From the NCBI GenBank assembly GCA_003022745.1, contig PXSU01000136.1:1-5210 (forward strand): 5,210 nucleotides of DNA, in the 5' to 3' direction. A program made the position numbers and the translations under genes. The stretch's first letter is position 1. Each line of letters begins with the position of its first letter. Shown piece after piece: positions 1 to 5,089 of the stretch. This DNA is from Halobacteriales archaeon SW_9_67_25. Lineage in GTDB: Archaea > Halobacteriota > Halobacteria > Halobacteriales > Haloarculaceae. Under the pieces are notes generated by a model. It had not been told where the DNA came from and made no database searches. It saw only the letters and a program-made list of their open reading frames with translations.

Positions 1-1
1 C

Positions 2-556
2 GAACCGGAAGACAGCGAGCGGACAGTCACACACCTGCGAAACTACGCCGGACAGATCGCGGACGAGGTCCGGCGCAAGCGCCCCGAGGGGGTTTACGCC
101 ACCGGCGACCGCGACGTCCTCCGGGCAGTCCGGGGACAGCTCCGCCACGATTTCTACCGCGTCGAGGCCGAGGACCCTGTCGGGCGGGTCCTCGAGGGGC
201 GCGGCGACTCCCCGCTGGAGGTCGTCGAGGCCACGGCAGCCGAGAAGCTGGGCGGCTCCCACTCGACGCTCATCGGCGGCCGGCAGGGCTGGCAGGCCCT
301 CGAAACCGTTGCGGAACACCCACACGTCAAGAAGATAATCCCGGGCCCCATCGACGCCGGGGGCCCCGGTTCGCGGTCGGGGCTGCGCGCGAAGGCCACC
401 CGTGCCGACGACAACGGGAACGTCCGCCTGCTCGTGCGCGACGGCTCCAGCGTCCAGGAGAACCGCGTGGTCACGACCGCACGGGACCGGGCGCTGGGTG
501 AGCGCGTCCGGGCCGACCTCAACGACGCTCTCGACGAGGCCGGACTGCGGGAGTGA
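2..556 (+). CDS. DUF2103-like conserved archaeal protein, 3' part (5' end outside window)
   Basis: An open frame enters from the left edge and ends at TGA 554-556, giving 184 residues with no start in view. The visible protein has an N-terminal part with NYAGQIADEVRRKRPEGVYA and HDFYRVEAEDPVG, then a conserved core: KLGGSHSTLIGGRQGW, a VKKIIPGPIDAGG segment, and LLVRDGSSVQENRVVTTA. From memory this core matches the archaeal DUF2103 family, described as predicted metal-binding. No biochemical function is known to me and none is inferred. Haloarchaeal members carry extra N-terminal sequence, so the missing part probably lies just upstream. The gene converges with argS, leaving only 27 bp between the two stop codons. 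Neither gene has an obvious oligo-T terminator in that gap. Codon use and acidity resemble the neighbours. The reading frame is near certain; the family name is less so. Confidence 0.8.
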   Translation, partial: EPEDSERTVTHLRNYAGQIADEVRRKRPEGVYATGDRDVLRAVRGQLRHDFYRVEAEDPVGRVLEGRGDSPLEVVEATAAEKLGGSHSTLIGGRQGWQALETVAEHPHVKKIIPGPIDAGGPGSRSGLRAKATRADDNGNVRLLVRDGSSVQENRVVTTARDRALGERVRADLNDALDEAGLRE

Positions 557-583
557 CCGGCCGGGAAACGCGGACACCGGGCG

Positions 584-2296
584 CTACATCGACTCCGGAG
601 CCTCGACCCCGAGCACGCCCAGCGCGTTCGCGGCCGTGTTCCGCGCGGCGACGACCACCGCCAGCCGCGCGGCCCGCGTTTCGTCCGGAGCCTCCAGAAC
701 GCGACACTCCCTGTAGAAGGCGTTGAACGCCTCCGCGAACTCGGCGGCCTCCTCGATGGCTGCCGGAAACGTCGCAATCGTTTGCACCAGGTCCCGTGCT
801 TCCGGGGCTTCCAGGACAGCAGGGTCGACGGCGTCGGGCACCTCGTGGCCGGCCGACCGGGCCTCCGCGAGGATACCACATGCCCGGGCGTGTGTGTACT
901 GGACGTACGGGGCGCTCTGGGCCTCGAAGTCCAGCGCGTCCTCCCACTCGAAGGTGATGCCCTTCGAGGGCTGTTTGGCGACGATATCGTAGCGGACCGC
1001 CCCGACCCCCACCTGGTGGGCGATGCGCTCGATGTCGGCCTCGCCCAGGTCGTCGTCGCGGATGCGCTCGCCCATGCGGTCCTCGACTTCCTCGCGGGCG
1101 CGGGCGATTGCCTCGTCCAGCAGTTCGTCGAGGTCGATACCGGTCCCCTCGCGGGTACTCATCCCCCCCTCCGGGAGCGTCACCCACGAGTAGTGGATCG
1201 ATTCGAGTTTCTCCGTGTCGTGTCCGAGCATCGAAAGCGTCGCGTTCAGTTGCTCGGCCTGGAGTTTGTGGTCCTCGCCGAGGACGGTCACCGCCCGGTC
1301 GAAGTTCGCGAACTTCCACTCGTGGTGGGCCAGGTCCCGGGTCGTGTACAGCGAGGTACCGTCCGCGCGCAGGAAGACGAGGTTCTTCTCGATGTCCTCG
1401 AATTCGAGTTGCCAGGCGCCCTCCTCGTAGACTGCCCCGTCGAGTGTCTTCAGTCGCTCGACGACGTCGTCCGTCGAGCCGTCCCGCATGAACCGGGTCT
1501 CCTTGACGAACTCGTCGAACTCCGCGGGCAACCGTTCGAGCGTGTCACACATCCCCCCAAGGACGGTGTCGACGACCTCGCTCACACGCTCGTAGACGGC
1601 TTCCTCGCCCGCCTCCAGCCCCTGCAGGATGGCCTCGATCTCGTCTTCGGCAGCCTCAGCCTCCTGGGGGTCGGCGTTCTCCAGGAACTCGTTGCCTCTC
1701 CGGTAGTACCGCACCATGTCGTACTCCGGGGCATCCCGCTCGGGGTCCGGGAGGTCAGCCTCGTCGAACGTCTCGTAGGCCCAGGTGAAGACAGCAATCT
1801 GGCGGCCGGCGTCGTTGACGTAGTAGTGTCGCTCGACGTCGTAGCCCGCCCAGTCGAGGACGCGCGCGACCGCGTCCCCGACGATCGGGTTCCGCGCCCG
1901 GCCGACGTGGACGGGCCCCGTGGGGTTTGCGCTCGTGTGCTCGACGACCACGCTCGTGTCCTTCGAATCGAGCGTGCCGTACTCCTCGGACTGGGCCGCC
2001 CGCAACGTCTCACCTAGGTACCGCTCGCCAGCCAGGAAGTTCACGTACGGGCCCTGCGTCTCGACGGCCGCGACGTACTCGCAGGCCTCCGTCGAGATGG
2101 CGTCTGCAATCTCCCCTGCGACCGCGGGCGGTGGCGCTTCGGCCGCGCCTGCGAGCCGGAACACGACGCTCGAAGCGAGGACGGCCTCGACGTCCTCGGG
2201 CGGACGCTCGATCCCGAGGTCGTCGGTCGGGTACCCCGACTCGGCCAGTGCCCCCCGCAGGCAGTCTTCGACCTCGGCGCGGAGTGCCAGGAACAT
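584..2296 (-). CDS. argS: Arginyl-tRNA synthetase (class I), with an apparent short internal deletion
   Basis: Cytoplasmic enzyme that ligates arginine to tRNA-Arg using ATP. The 570-residue protein has an N-terminal additional domain (about residues 1-110, including TQGPYVNFL), a Rossmann catalytic core with the HIGH-type signature HVGR at 130-133 (context [20 protein letters not shown]) and [10 protein letters not shown] at 161-170, and [20 protein letters not shown] near 308-327. The KMSKS-type loop is MSTR at 379-382, with Gly in place of the first Lys. The C-terminal DALR-type anticodon-binding domain begins near residue 430 and the protein ends GVEAPESM, as is usual. The ATG at 2294-2296 fits the family start ([10 protein letters not shown]) and has a TATA-like box upstream. 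One oddity: between EEAA (515-518) and [10 protein letters not shown] (519-528), a conserved stretch that normally holds an 'LEPH...Y' motif seems to be missing, about 12-13 codons in frame. Divergent from prf1. Confidence 0.95.
   Translation of the reverse strand: MFLALRAEVEDCLRGALAESGYPTDDLGIERPPEDVEAVLASSVVFRLAGAAEAPPPAVAGEIADAISTEACEYVAAVETQGPYVNFLAGERYLGETLRAAQSEEYGTLDSKDTSVVVEHTSANPTGPVHVGRARNPIVGDAVARVLDWAGYDVERHYYVNDAGRQIAVFTWAYETFDEADLPDPERDAPEYDMVRYYRRGNEFLENADPQEAEAAEDEIEAILQGLEAGEEAVYERVSEVVDTVLGGMCDTLERLPAEFDEFVKETRFMRDGSTDDVVERLKTLDGAVYEEGAWQLEFEDIEKNLVFLRADGTSLYTTRDLAHHEWKFANFDRAVTVLGEDHKLQAEQLNATLSMLGHDTEKLESIHYSWVTLPEGGMSTREGTGIDLDELLDEAIARAREEVEDRMGERIRDDDLGEADIERIAHQVGVGAVRYDIVAKQPSKGITFEWEDALDFEAQSAPYVQYTHARACGILAEARSAGHEVPDAVDPAVLEAPEARDLVQTIATFPAAIEEAAEFAEAFNAFYRECRVLEAPDETRAARLAVVVAARNTAANALGVLGVEAPESM
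734..751 (-). other. Probable in-frame deletion junction inside argS
   Basis: The translated sequence runs from the [11 protein letters not shown] segment straight into [10 protein letters not shown]. In ArgRS proteins from bacteria and archaea I recall a conserved helix between these blocks, with an 'LEPH' motif followed by a Tyr, that belongs to the anticodon-binding domain. Its absence shortens the protein by roughly 12-13 residues without changing the frame. The junction lies between codons 518 and 519. The absence is directly visible; the expected segment comes from memory of the family. Confidence 0.55.
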
Positions 2297-2319
2297 ATTC
2301 CCGCTTTACTGGCGGCGGG

Positions 2320-2330
2320 TTTAGGGATAA
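2320..2330 (-). promoter_or_regulatory. TATA-like element of argS promoter
   Basis: On the minus strand this reads TTATCCCTAAA, centred about 29 bp before the argS ATG. That spacing fits a haloarchaeal promoter producing a leaderless or nearly leaderless transcript. No Shine-Dalgarno motif precedes the ATG, which agrees with that. The element is AT-rich against a GC-rich background but is not a perfect TTTAWA box. Confidence 0.4.
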
Positions 2331-2420
2331 CGGGTTCGAGTGCTCCTCCTCGCAGTTTGAACCGACACGAGCTTGGGCTCCGACTCCGGTTTCGATCCGG
2401 GCCCGGCGGAGGGGCAACAC

Positions 2421-2427
2421 ATTCATA
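2421..2427 (+). promoter_or_regulatory. TATA-like element of prf1 promoter
   Basis: ATTCATA sits in a GC-rich stretch with its centre about 29 bp before the prf1 ATG at 2453. The position suits a leaderless haloarchaeal transcript starting at or next to the ATG. There is no purine-rich ribosome-binding site just before the ATG. The 156 bp between argS and prf1 hold both divergent promoters and nothing else that I can support. Confidence 0.4.
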
Positions 2428-2452
2428 GGCCGAACTCGCCAAACAGGGACCA

Positions 2453-3058
2453 ATGAGCGAGGTCGAGGCCGAGCAGACGGACAGGCAAAAGTACGAGTTC
2501 AGGAAACTCATCGAGGAACTCAAGGAGTACCGCGGGTCTGGGACACAGCTGGTGACGATCTACGTTCCCCCCGAACGCCAGATCAGCGACATCGCCGCCC
2601 ACGTCACGCAGGAACACTCCGAGGCGAGCAACATCAAATCGAAGGACACCCGCACGAACGTCCAGGACGCCCTGAAGTCCATCAAGGATCGCCTCAAGTA
2701 CTATGACACGCCCCCCGAGAACGGGATGGTCCTCTTCTCGGGGGCCGTCGACGCCGGCGGCGGCCAGACCGACATGGTCACCCGCGTGCTGGAGAACCCG
2801 CCCGAACCCGTCCAGTCGTTCCGGTACCACTGCGATTCGGAGTTTCTGACCGAACCCCTGGCGGAGATGATGGCCGACAAGGGCCTGTTCGGACTCGTCG
2901 TGCTGGACCGCCGGGAGGCAAACGTAGGGTGGTTGCGCGGCAAGCGCGTCGAACCCGTCAAGTCGGCAACCTCGCTTGTGCCGGGCAAACAGCGCAAGGG
3001 TGGCCAGTCCGCCCAGCGCTTTGCCCGCCTGCGCCTGGAGGCTATCGACAACTTCTAG
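2453..3058 (+). CDS. prf1: aRF1 N-terminal fragment (domain 1 and start of the GGQ domain)
   Basis: This 201-residue open frame is the translatable 5' part of prf1. Domain 1, which decodes the stop codon, carries NIKS at residues 60-63 (ASNIKSKDTRTNV) and the YxCxxxF motif as YHCDSEF at 125-131. Domain 2 begins near residue 140 and contains the catalytic GGQ at 183-185 (RKGGQSAQRFARLRLE), which reaches the peptidyl transferase centre. The frame ends just after this helix at TAG. If expressed as it stands, the product could bind the A site in part but would lack the rest of domain 2 and all of domain 3. All catalytic and decoding motifs here look intact, so there is no sign of long-term decay in this half. 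Confidence 0.7.
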   Translation: MSEVEAEQTDRQKYEFRKLIEELKEYRGSGTQLVTIYVPPERQISDIAAHVTQEHSEASNIKSKDTRTNVQDALKSIKDRLKYYDTPPENGMVLFSGAVDAGGGQTDMVTRVLENPPEPVQSFRYHCDSEFLTEPLAEMMADKGLFGLVVLDRREANVGWLRGKRVEPVKSATSLVPGKQRKGGQSAQRFARLRLEAIDNF

Positions 3059-3196
3059 GGCCCCTCTCCCACGAAAGACGAGTTCCTTGACGGCGACTAC
3101 CTCCACCACGAACTCCAGGACCACGTCATCGGCAAGTTCGACGTCGCCTACACCGACGAGTCCGGGCTGTACGACCTCGTCGACGCCGCAAGCGAG

Positions 3197-3625
3197 GTGC
3201 TCGCCGAGCGCGAAATCCTCGAGGACAAGCAGGTCATGGAGGAGTTCTTCCAGCAACTCCACGACGGTGACCTGGCGACCTACGGGTTCGAGGCCACCCG
3301 CGAGAACCTCGTGATGGGGTCGGTCAACCGGCTGCTGATAAGCGAAGACCTCCGGAAGGAGGTGGTCACCTACGAGTGCAGCGAGGGTCACGAGGAGCGC
3401 GAACTCGTCGACAGCGAGTCCGGGACACCGGTACACACCTGTTCGCGGTGTAGAGAAGACGTCGAATCCGGCGAACGCGAGGACGCCATCGAACACCTGA
3501 TGGAGATTGCCGGCCAGCGAGGGACCGAGACTGTCTTCGTCTCGACTGACTTCGAGAAGGGCGAACAGCTCCTGAATGCGTTCGGCGGCGTCGCCGGCCT
3601 GCTCCGGTACTCGACGAACGTCTGA
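3197..3625 (+). CDS. prf1: aRF1 C-terminal fragment (homology begins at 3059)
   Basis: After the TAG the same frame stays open to TGA 3623-3625. aRF1-like sequence starts at once with GPSPTKDEFLDGDYLHHELQ (3059 on), followed by the GKFDVAYTDESGLYDLVDAA segment. The start given here is a GTG inside that conserved sequence (a Val of the native protein), so it is the first formal start codon and not a credible initiation site. The C-terminal domain shows the archaeal Cys pattern YECSEGHEER...HTCSRCRED, probably metal-binding, and ends with FEKGEQLLNAFGGVAGLLRY, the usual aRF1 terminus. This half shows no further frame damage. In the cell it would be translated only by readthrough or if the upstream break is an artefact. 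Confidence 0.6.
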   Translation: MLAEREILEDKQVMEEFFQQLHDGDLATYGFEATRENLVMGSVNRLLISEDLRKEVVTYECSEGHEERELVDSESGTPVHTCSRCREDVESGEREDAIEHLMEIAGQRGTETVFVSTDFEKGEQLLNAFGGVAGLLRYSTNV

Positions 3626-3692
3626 TCGCCGTCGCTGTGTGCCCGGTCGATCACATCAGCAGGTGGACAGCGGCGTCGCTATCCGTTCGGAA

Positions 3693-3727
3693 GGGGGGTG
3701 GGGGAAAGGGGGGGGGGGGATTGGGGG
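3693..3727 (+). repeat. G-rich tract able to form a G-quadruplex
   Basis: The plus strand reads G6-T-G5-AAA-G12-ATT-G5, with three short loops between four G-runs, the longest of 12 bases. It lies about 70 bp after the prf1 stop, in the sense strand of any prf1 3' UTR. A G-quadruplex in DNA or RNA is plausible from the pattern alone. The length of the homopolymers makes the exact base count here unreliable. Confidence 0.6.
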
Positions 3728-3779
3728 TACCGGCTCGGGAGAGACGGTATCGGGTTTACACGACGACTCGTAGGGTGAG

Positions 3780-3825
3780 CCTCGTACGACATCTTCCCGT
3801 CAATGCCGCGCCTGATTGTACGAGG
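3780..3825. repeat. 8-bp perfect inverted repeat, 30-bp spacer
   Basis: CCTCGTAC at 3780-3787 is the exact reverse complement of GTACGAGG at 3818-3825. The 30-bp spacer makes a simple terminator less likely; it could be an operator pair or a 3' UTR stem. No gene starts close by on the plus strand, so a regulatory role is not supported by context. Confidence 0.4.
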
Positions 3826-3831
3826 GGTGAG

Positions 3832-3860
3832 ATTAAAAAATATATGCCTAACTGGTTAGG
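3832..3860 (-). terminator. Hairpin followed by oligo-T, terminator of the atpD/zinc-ribbon operon
   Basis: Read on the minus strand, CCTAACCAGTTAGG (3860-3847) can fold into a 5-bp stem with a 4-nt loop and is followed by CATATATTTTTTAATC. Archaeal RNA polymerase stops at oligo-T tracts, and this one lies just downstream of the leftward genes. The formal stop codon of the ORF ending at 3856 falls inside the hairpin, which is one reason to think the native stop is further upstream at 3911-3913. Confidence 0.55.
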
Positions 3861-4260
3861 ATAACGTGGCGTCGGGGGTGACACCAGCGAGCTGTCGGGT
3901 GGTCTCGGGGTCAGAGGAGCTGTTCGAGCTGGCGCCGGCGGCCCGTGAGATCCACCGCCGGTGGTCGGTGCCTGCCCGCTCGACGCGCTCGAGCAGGTCG
4001 GATATCTCCGAGCGATAGAGCGCGAGGTTCGCCAGGAGGCCGACAACGAGGGCCATCGGGACAGCCGCGTCGGACTCGGACGGGAATGCGGGACTGACAC
4101 GCCGGAAGGCCGGTGGCTCCGCAGGCGGGTCCTCGGCCGGGTGCAACGAGAGACAGTGCCGACACAGGGCAGCGCCAGACTCCTGGCCCGGAACCAGCGA
4201 GCGGGAGGCCTCGGGAACCGGAAACGGCACGGTCTGCCCACCACAGTCCGGACACTTCAT
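3856..4260 (-). CDS. Small Cys4 zinc-ribbon protein (DUF6276-like), apparent C-terminal frameshift
   Basis: The 134-residue ORF starts with a probable zinc ribbon: [10 protein letters not shown] gives Cys3 and Cys6, and LCRHCLSLH gives Cys33 and Cys36. The acidic, Pro-rich linker (AEDPPAEPPAF) leads to a hydrophobic helical part (MALVVGLLANLALYRSEISDLLERVERAG). It resembles a haloarchaeal protein of unknown function found next to atpD (DUF6276, named from memory). After Asp99 the frame reads low-complexity Ser-rich sequence, whereas the +1-shifted frame over 3961-3911 reads PAVDLTGRRRQLEQLL then stops, which looks like the genuine family end. I infer a short deletion near 3955-3966 that changed the frame. 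It starts 13 bp after the stop of the upstream atpD-type ORF, so the two are probably co-transcribed and translationally coupled. No function can be assigned. Confidence 0.7.
   Translation of the reverse strand: MKCPDCGGQTVPFPVPEASRSLVPGQESGAALCRHCLSLHPAEDPPAEPPAFRRVSPAFPSESDAAVPMALVVGLLANLALYRSEISDLLERVERAGTDHRRWISRAAGASSNSSSDPETTRQLAGVTPDATLS
3911..3966 (-). other. Probable native C-terminus of the zinc-ribbon protein in a shifted frame
   Basis: On the minus strand, codons 3961 down to 3914 read PAVDLTGRRRQLEQLL, with TGA at 3911-3913. The 'RRRQLEQLL' end is the kind I recall in relatives of this protein. The upstream frame (…LLERVERAGTD) ends at 3964, so the change of frame lies within a few bases of 3961-3964. 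Relatives appear to have roughly ten more residues between the two parts, so a small deletion is more likely than a single-base slip. Confidence 0.5.
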
Positions 4261-4381
4261 GAGAACGGTCCGGTCAGTCGTCGGCCGCGAGCGGGTCCTC
4301 GACTGACGGTTCGGTCTCCTCCTGTTCCTCCCACTCGGCTTCCTGTTCCTCCATCATGTCCTTGATCTTCTTCATCCGGAA
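4129..4381. repeat. Left copy of a 253-bp direct repeat (829-bp tandem duplication)
   Basis: This block covers the first 44 codons of the zinc-ribbon gene, the 13-bp spacer and the last 36 codons (stop included) of atpD. It matches 4958-5210 at an offset of exactly 829 bp with no gaps and 9 mismatches (left positions 4168, 4170, 4204, 4205, 4207, 4213, 4231, 4311, 4361). The match ends at the left exactly where the fusion junction lies and at the right where the window ends. Confidence 0.95.
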
Positions 4382-5089
4382 GATTTCCTCGCGCTCCTGT
4401 TCTTCGAGTTTCTGCTCGATGTACTCCTGGTTCTCGCGCAACTCCGGCAGGAGCTTGAACTCGAGGGCGTTGACCCGGCGCTTCGTCGTCTCGATCTCTT
4501 CGAGGAGTTTCTTCATCGCCGTCTCGACCTCCGCGGCGAGGATGATGTTCGCGATGAGTTCCTCGTAGGCGTCGGCGGCCTCGTCGATGCGTGCGCTCGT
4601 CCCGAGCACGCCGTAGCCCCGCTCGTCGAGGCTCTTCTCGACTTTCGAGGACTCTATTTGGGGGACCACCACGCCCATGATGTTCTTCGACTGCGTCGTG
4701 AGTTCCGGGTGTTCCTTGAGCGCCGCGGCAGCACCCCGGACGGCGACGTCACCCTCCATCGCCCGCGCGAGGTCGATGCTCCGCTGGGCGCGTTCGTAGC
4801 TGTCCTCCAGGTCCGCCCGGACGTCCTGGGCCTGGTCCAGGATGTCCATGAACTCCATGATGAGGCCGTCCCGTTTCTTCTCCAGCGTGTCGTGGCCCCG
4901 CTCGGAGAGTTCGATGCGCTCCTCGATATGCATGAGGTTCTTGCGCGTCGGTTTGACGTCCTCGGCCGGGTGCAACGAGAGACAGTGCCGACACAGCGTA
5001 GCGCCAGACTCCTGGCCCGGAACCAGCGAGCGATACGCCTCTGGAACCGGAAACGGCACAGTCTGCCCACCACAGTCCGGACACTTCAT
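4274..5089 (-). CDS. atpD: Chimeric ORF: zinc-ribbon N-terminus fused to A-type ATP synthase subunit D
   Basis: The 271-residue ORF has two parts. Residues 1-44 copy the zinc ribbon of the neighbour ([10 protein letters not shown]..., Cys3/6/33/36, ending HPAED). From Val45 it is ATP synthase subunit D, the central-stalk rotor protein that couples the A3B3 head to the membrane ring. Recognisable parts include [70 protein letters not shown] and a long acidic C-terminal coiled coil ([20 protein letters not shown]). Haloarchaeal AtpD normally begins M-A-K-D-V-K-P-T-R, so only about four residues of atpD are replaced. The D subunit's terminal helices form a coiled coil inside the A3B3 cavity, so a 44-residue zinc-ribbon extension there is unlikely to be tolerated. 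No start codon for the native N-terminus remains; internal starts would lose conserved sequence. The junction coincides with the edge of the tandem repeat. Confidence 0.85.
   Translation of the reverse strand: MKCPDCGGQTVPFPVPEAYRSLVPGQESGATLCRHCLSLHPAEDVKPTRKNLMHIEERIELSERGHDTLEKKRDGLIMEFMDILDQAQDVRADLEDSYERAQRSIDLARAMEGDVAVRGAAAALKEHPELTTQSKNIMGVVVPQIESSKVEKSLDERGYGVLGTSARIDEAADAYEELIANIILAAEVETAMKKLLEEIETTKRRVNALEFKLLPELRENQEYIEQKLEEQEREEIFRMKKIKDMMEEQEAEWEEQEETEPSVEDPLAADD
4950..4966 (-). other. Fusion junction between zinc-ribbon gene and atpD
   Basis: On the minus strand the sequence passes from CCGGCCGAGGAC (…PAED of the zinc-ribbon gene) to GTCAAACC (VKP of atpD). In the unfused gene the next codon after GAGGAC is CCG. 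If the native atpD began ATG-GC.-AAG-GAC-GTC, as its usual MAKDVKP start predicts, both partners would share AGGAC at the join, a short microhomology typical of tandem-duplication endpoints. The native atpD start lies outside the window. Confidence 0.7.

Larger units (their letters stand above)
2453..3625 (+). pseudogene. prf1: Peptide chain release factor aRF1, interrupted by an in-frame TAG and a missing segment
   Basis: aRF1 recognises all three stop codons in the ribosomal A site and triggers peptide release. Both halves lie in the same frame and together carry the full family architecture apart from one gap. The break is at TAG 3056-3058: upstream the protein ends RLRLEAIDNF, downstream it resumes GPSPTKDEFLDGDY. 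Haloarchaeal aRF1 as I remember it has about 25 residues between these blocks (beginning with Tyr), so roughly 24 codons are missing and the Tyr codon has become TAG. The lost piece covers the helix and strand after the GGQ loop in the middle domain, so readthrough alone would not restore a normal protein. Because aRF1 is essential, a true lesion would need another functional copy elsewhere; otherwise this is an assembly error. The ATG start is supported by the MSEVEAEQ... N-terminus and the TATA-like box. Confidence 0.85.
3626..3855. other. Non-coding region between prf1 and the zinc-ribbon gene
   Basis: Between the convergent ends of prf1 and the minus-strand operon I see no credible gene. 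Short open frames cross it but have skewed composition and no recognisable protein. It holds a G-rich tract (3693-3727), an 8-bp inverted repeat (arms 3780-3787 and 3818-3825) and an AT-rich terminator-like hairpin at its right end. If the true stop of the zinc-ribbon protein is at 3911-3913, as its family-like C-terminus suggests, the non-coding region extends to 3910. Confidence 0.6.

Noticed and set aside
782..2017. Long plus-strand open frame of 411 codons
   Set aside because: It is antisense to argS, has no recognisable domain, and long antisense frames are common in GC-rich haloarchaeal genes.
2331..2363. tRNA-like GGTTCGAG and the partner GAACC
   Set aside because: The flanking bases do not pair as a T-arm and no acceptor, D or anticodon arms can be drawn; the 5-bp match is weak.
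3056..3058. Pyrrolysine or other recoding of the TAG in prf1
   Set aside because: No Pyl genes or special downstream structure are seen, and about 24 conserved residues are missing at the same place, so readthrough alone would not yield a normal aRF1.
3050..3064. Intein, intron or insertion splitting prf1
   Set aside because: The break has less sequence than relatives, not more, so nothing is there to be spliced out.
2423..3496. Long minus-strand open frame of 357 codons
   Set aside because: It is antisense to prf1 and overlaps its promoter; its Leu/Val/Gly-rich protein mirrors the codon bias of prf1.
2453..3625. Autoregulatory stop like the programmed frameshift of bacterial RF2
   Set aside because: RF2 control uses a frameshift near the start with no loss of sequence. 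Here the frame is unchanged and sequence is lost in the middle domain.
3637..3864. Small plus-strand open frame across the intergenic region
   Set aside because: It is built on the poly-G tract (Gly-rich run) with no homology or start signal.
4300..4400. Glu/Gln-rich repeats at the atpD end as a microsatellite
   Set aside because: They encode the acidic coiled-coil tail normal for haloarchaeal AtpD and have no regular repeat unit.
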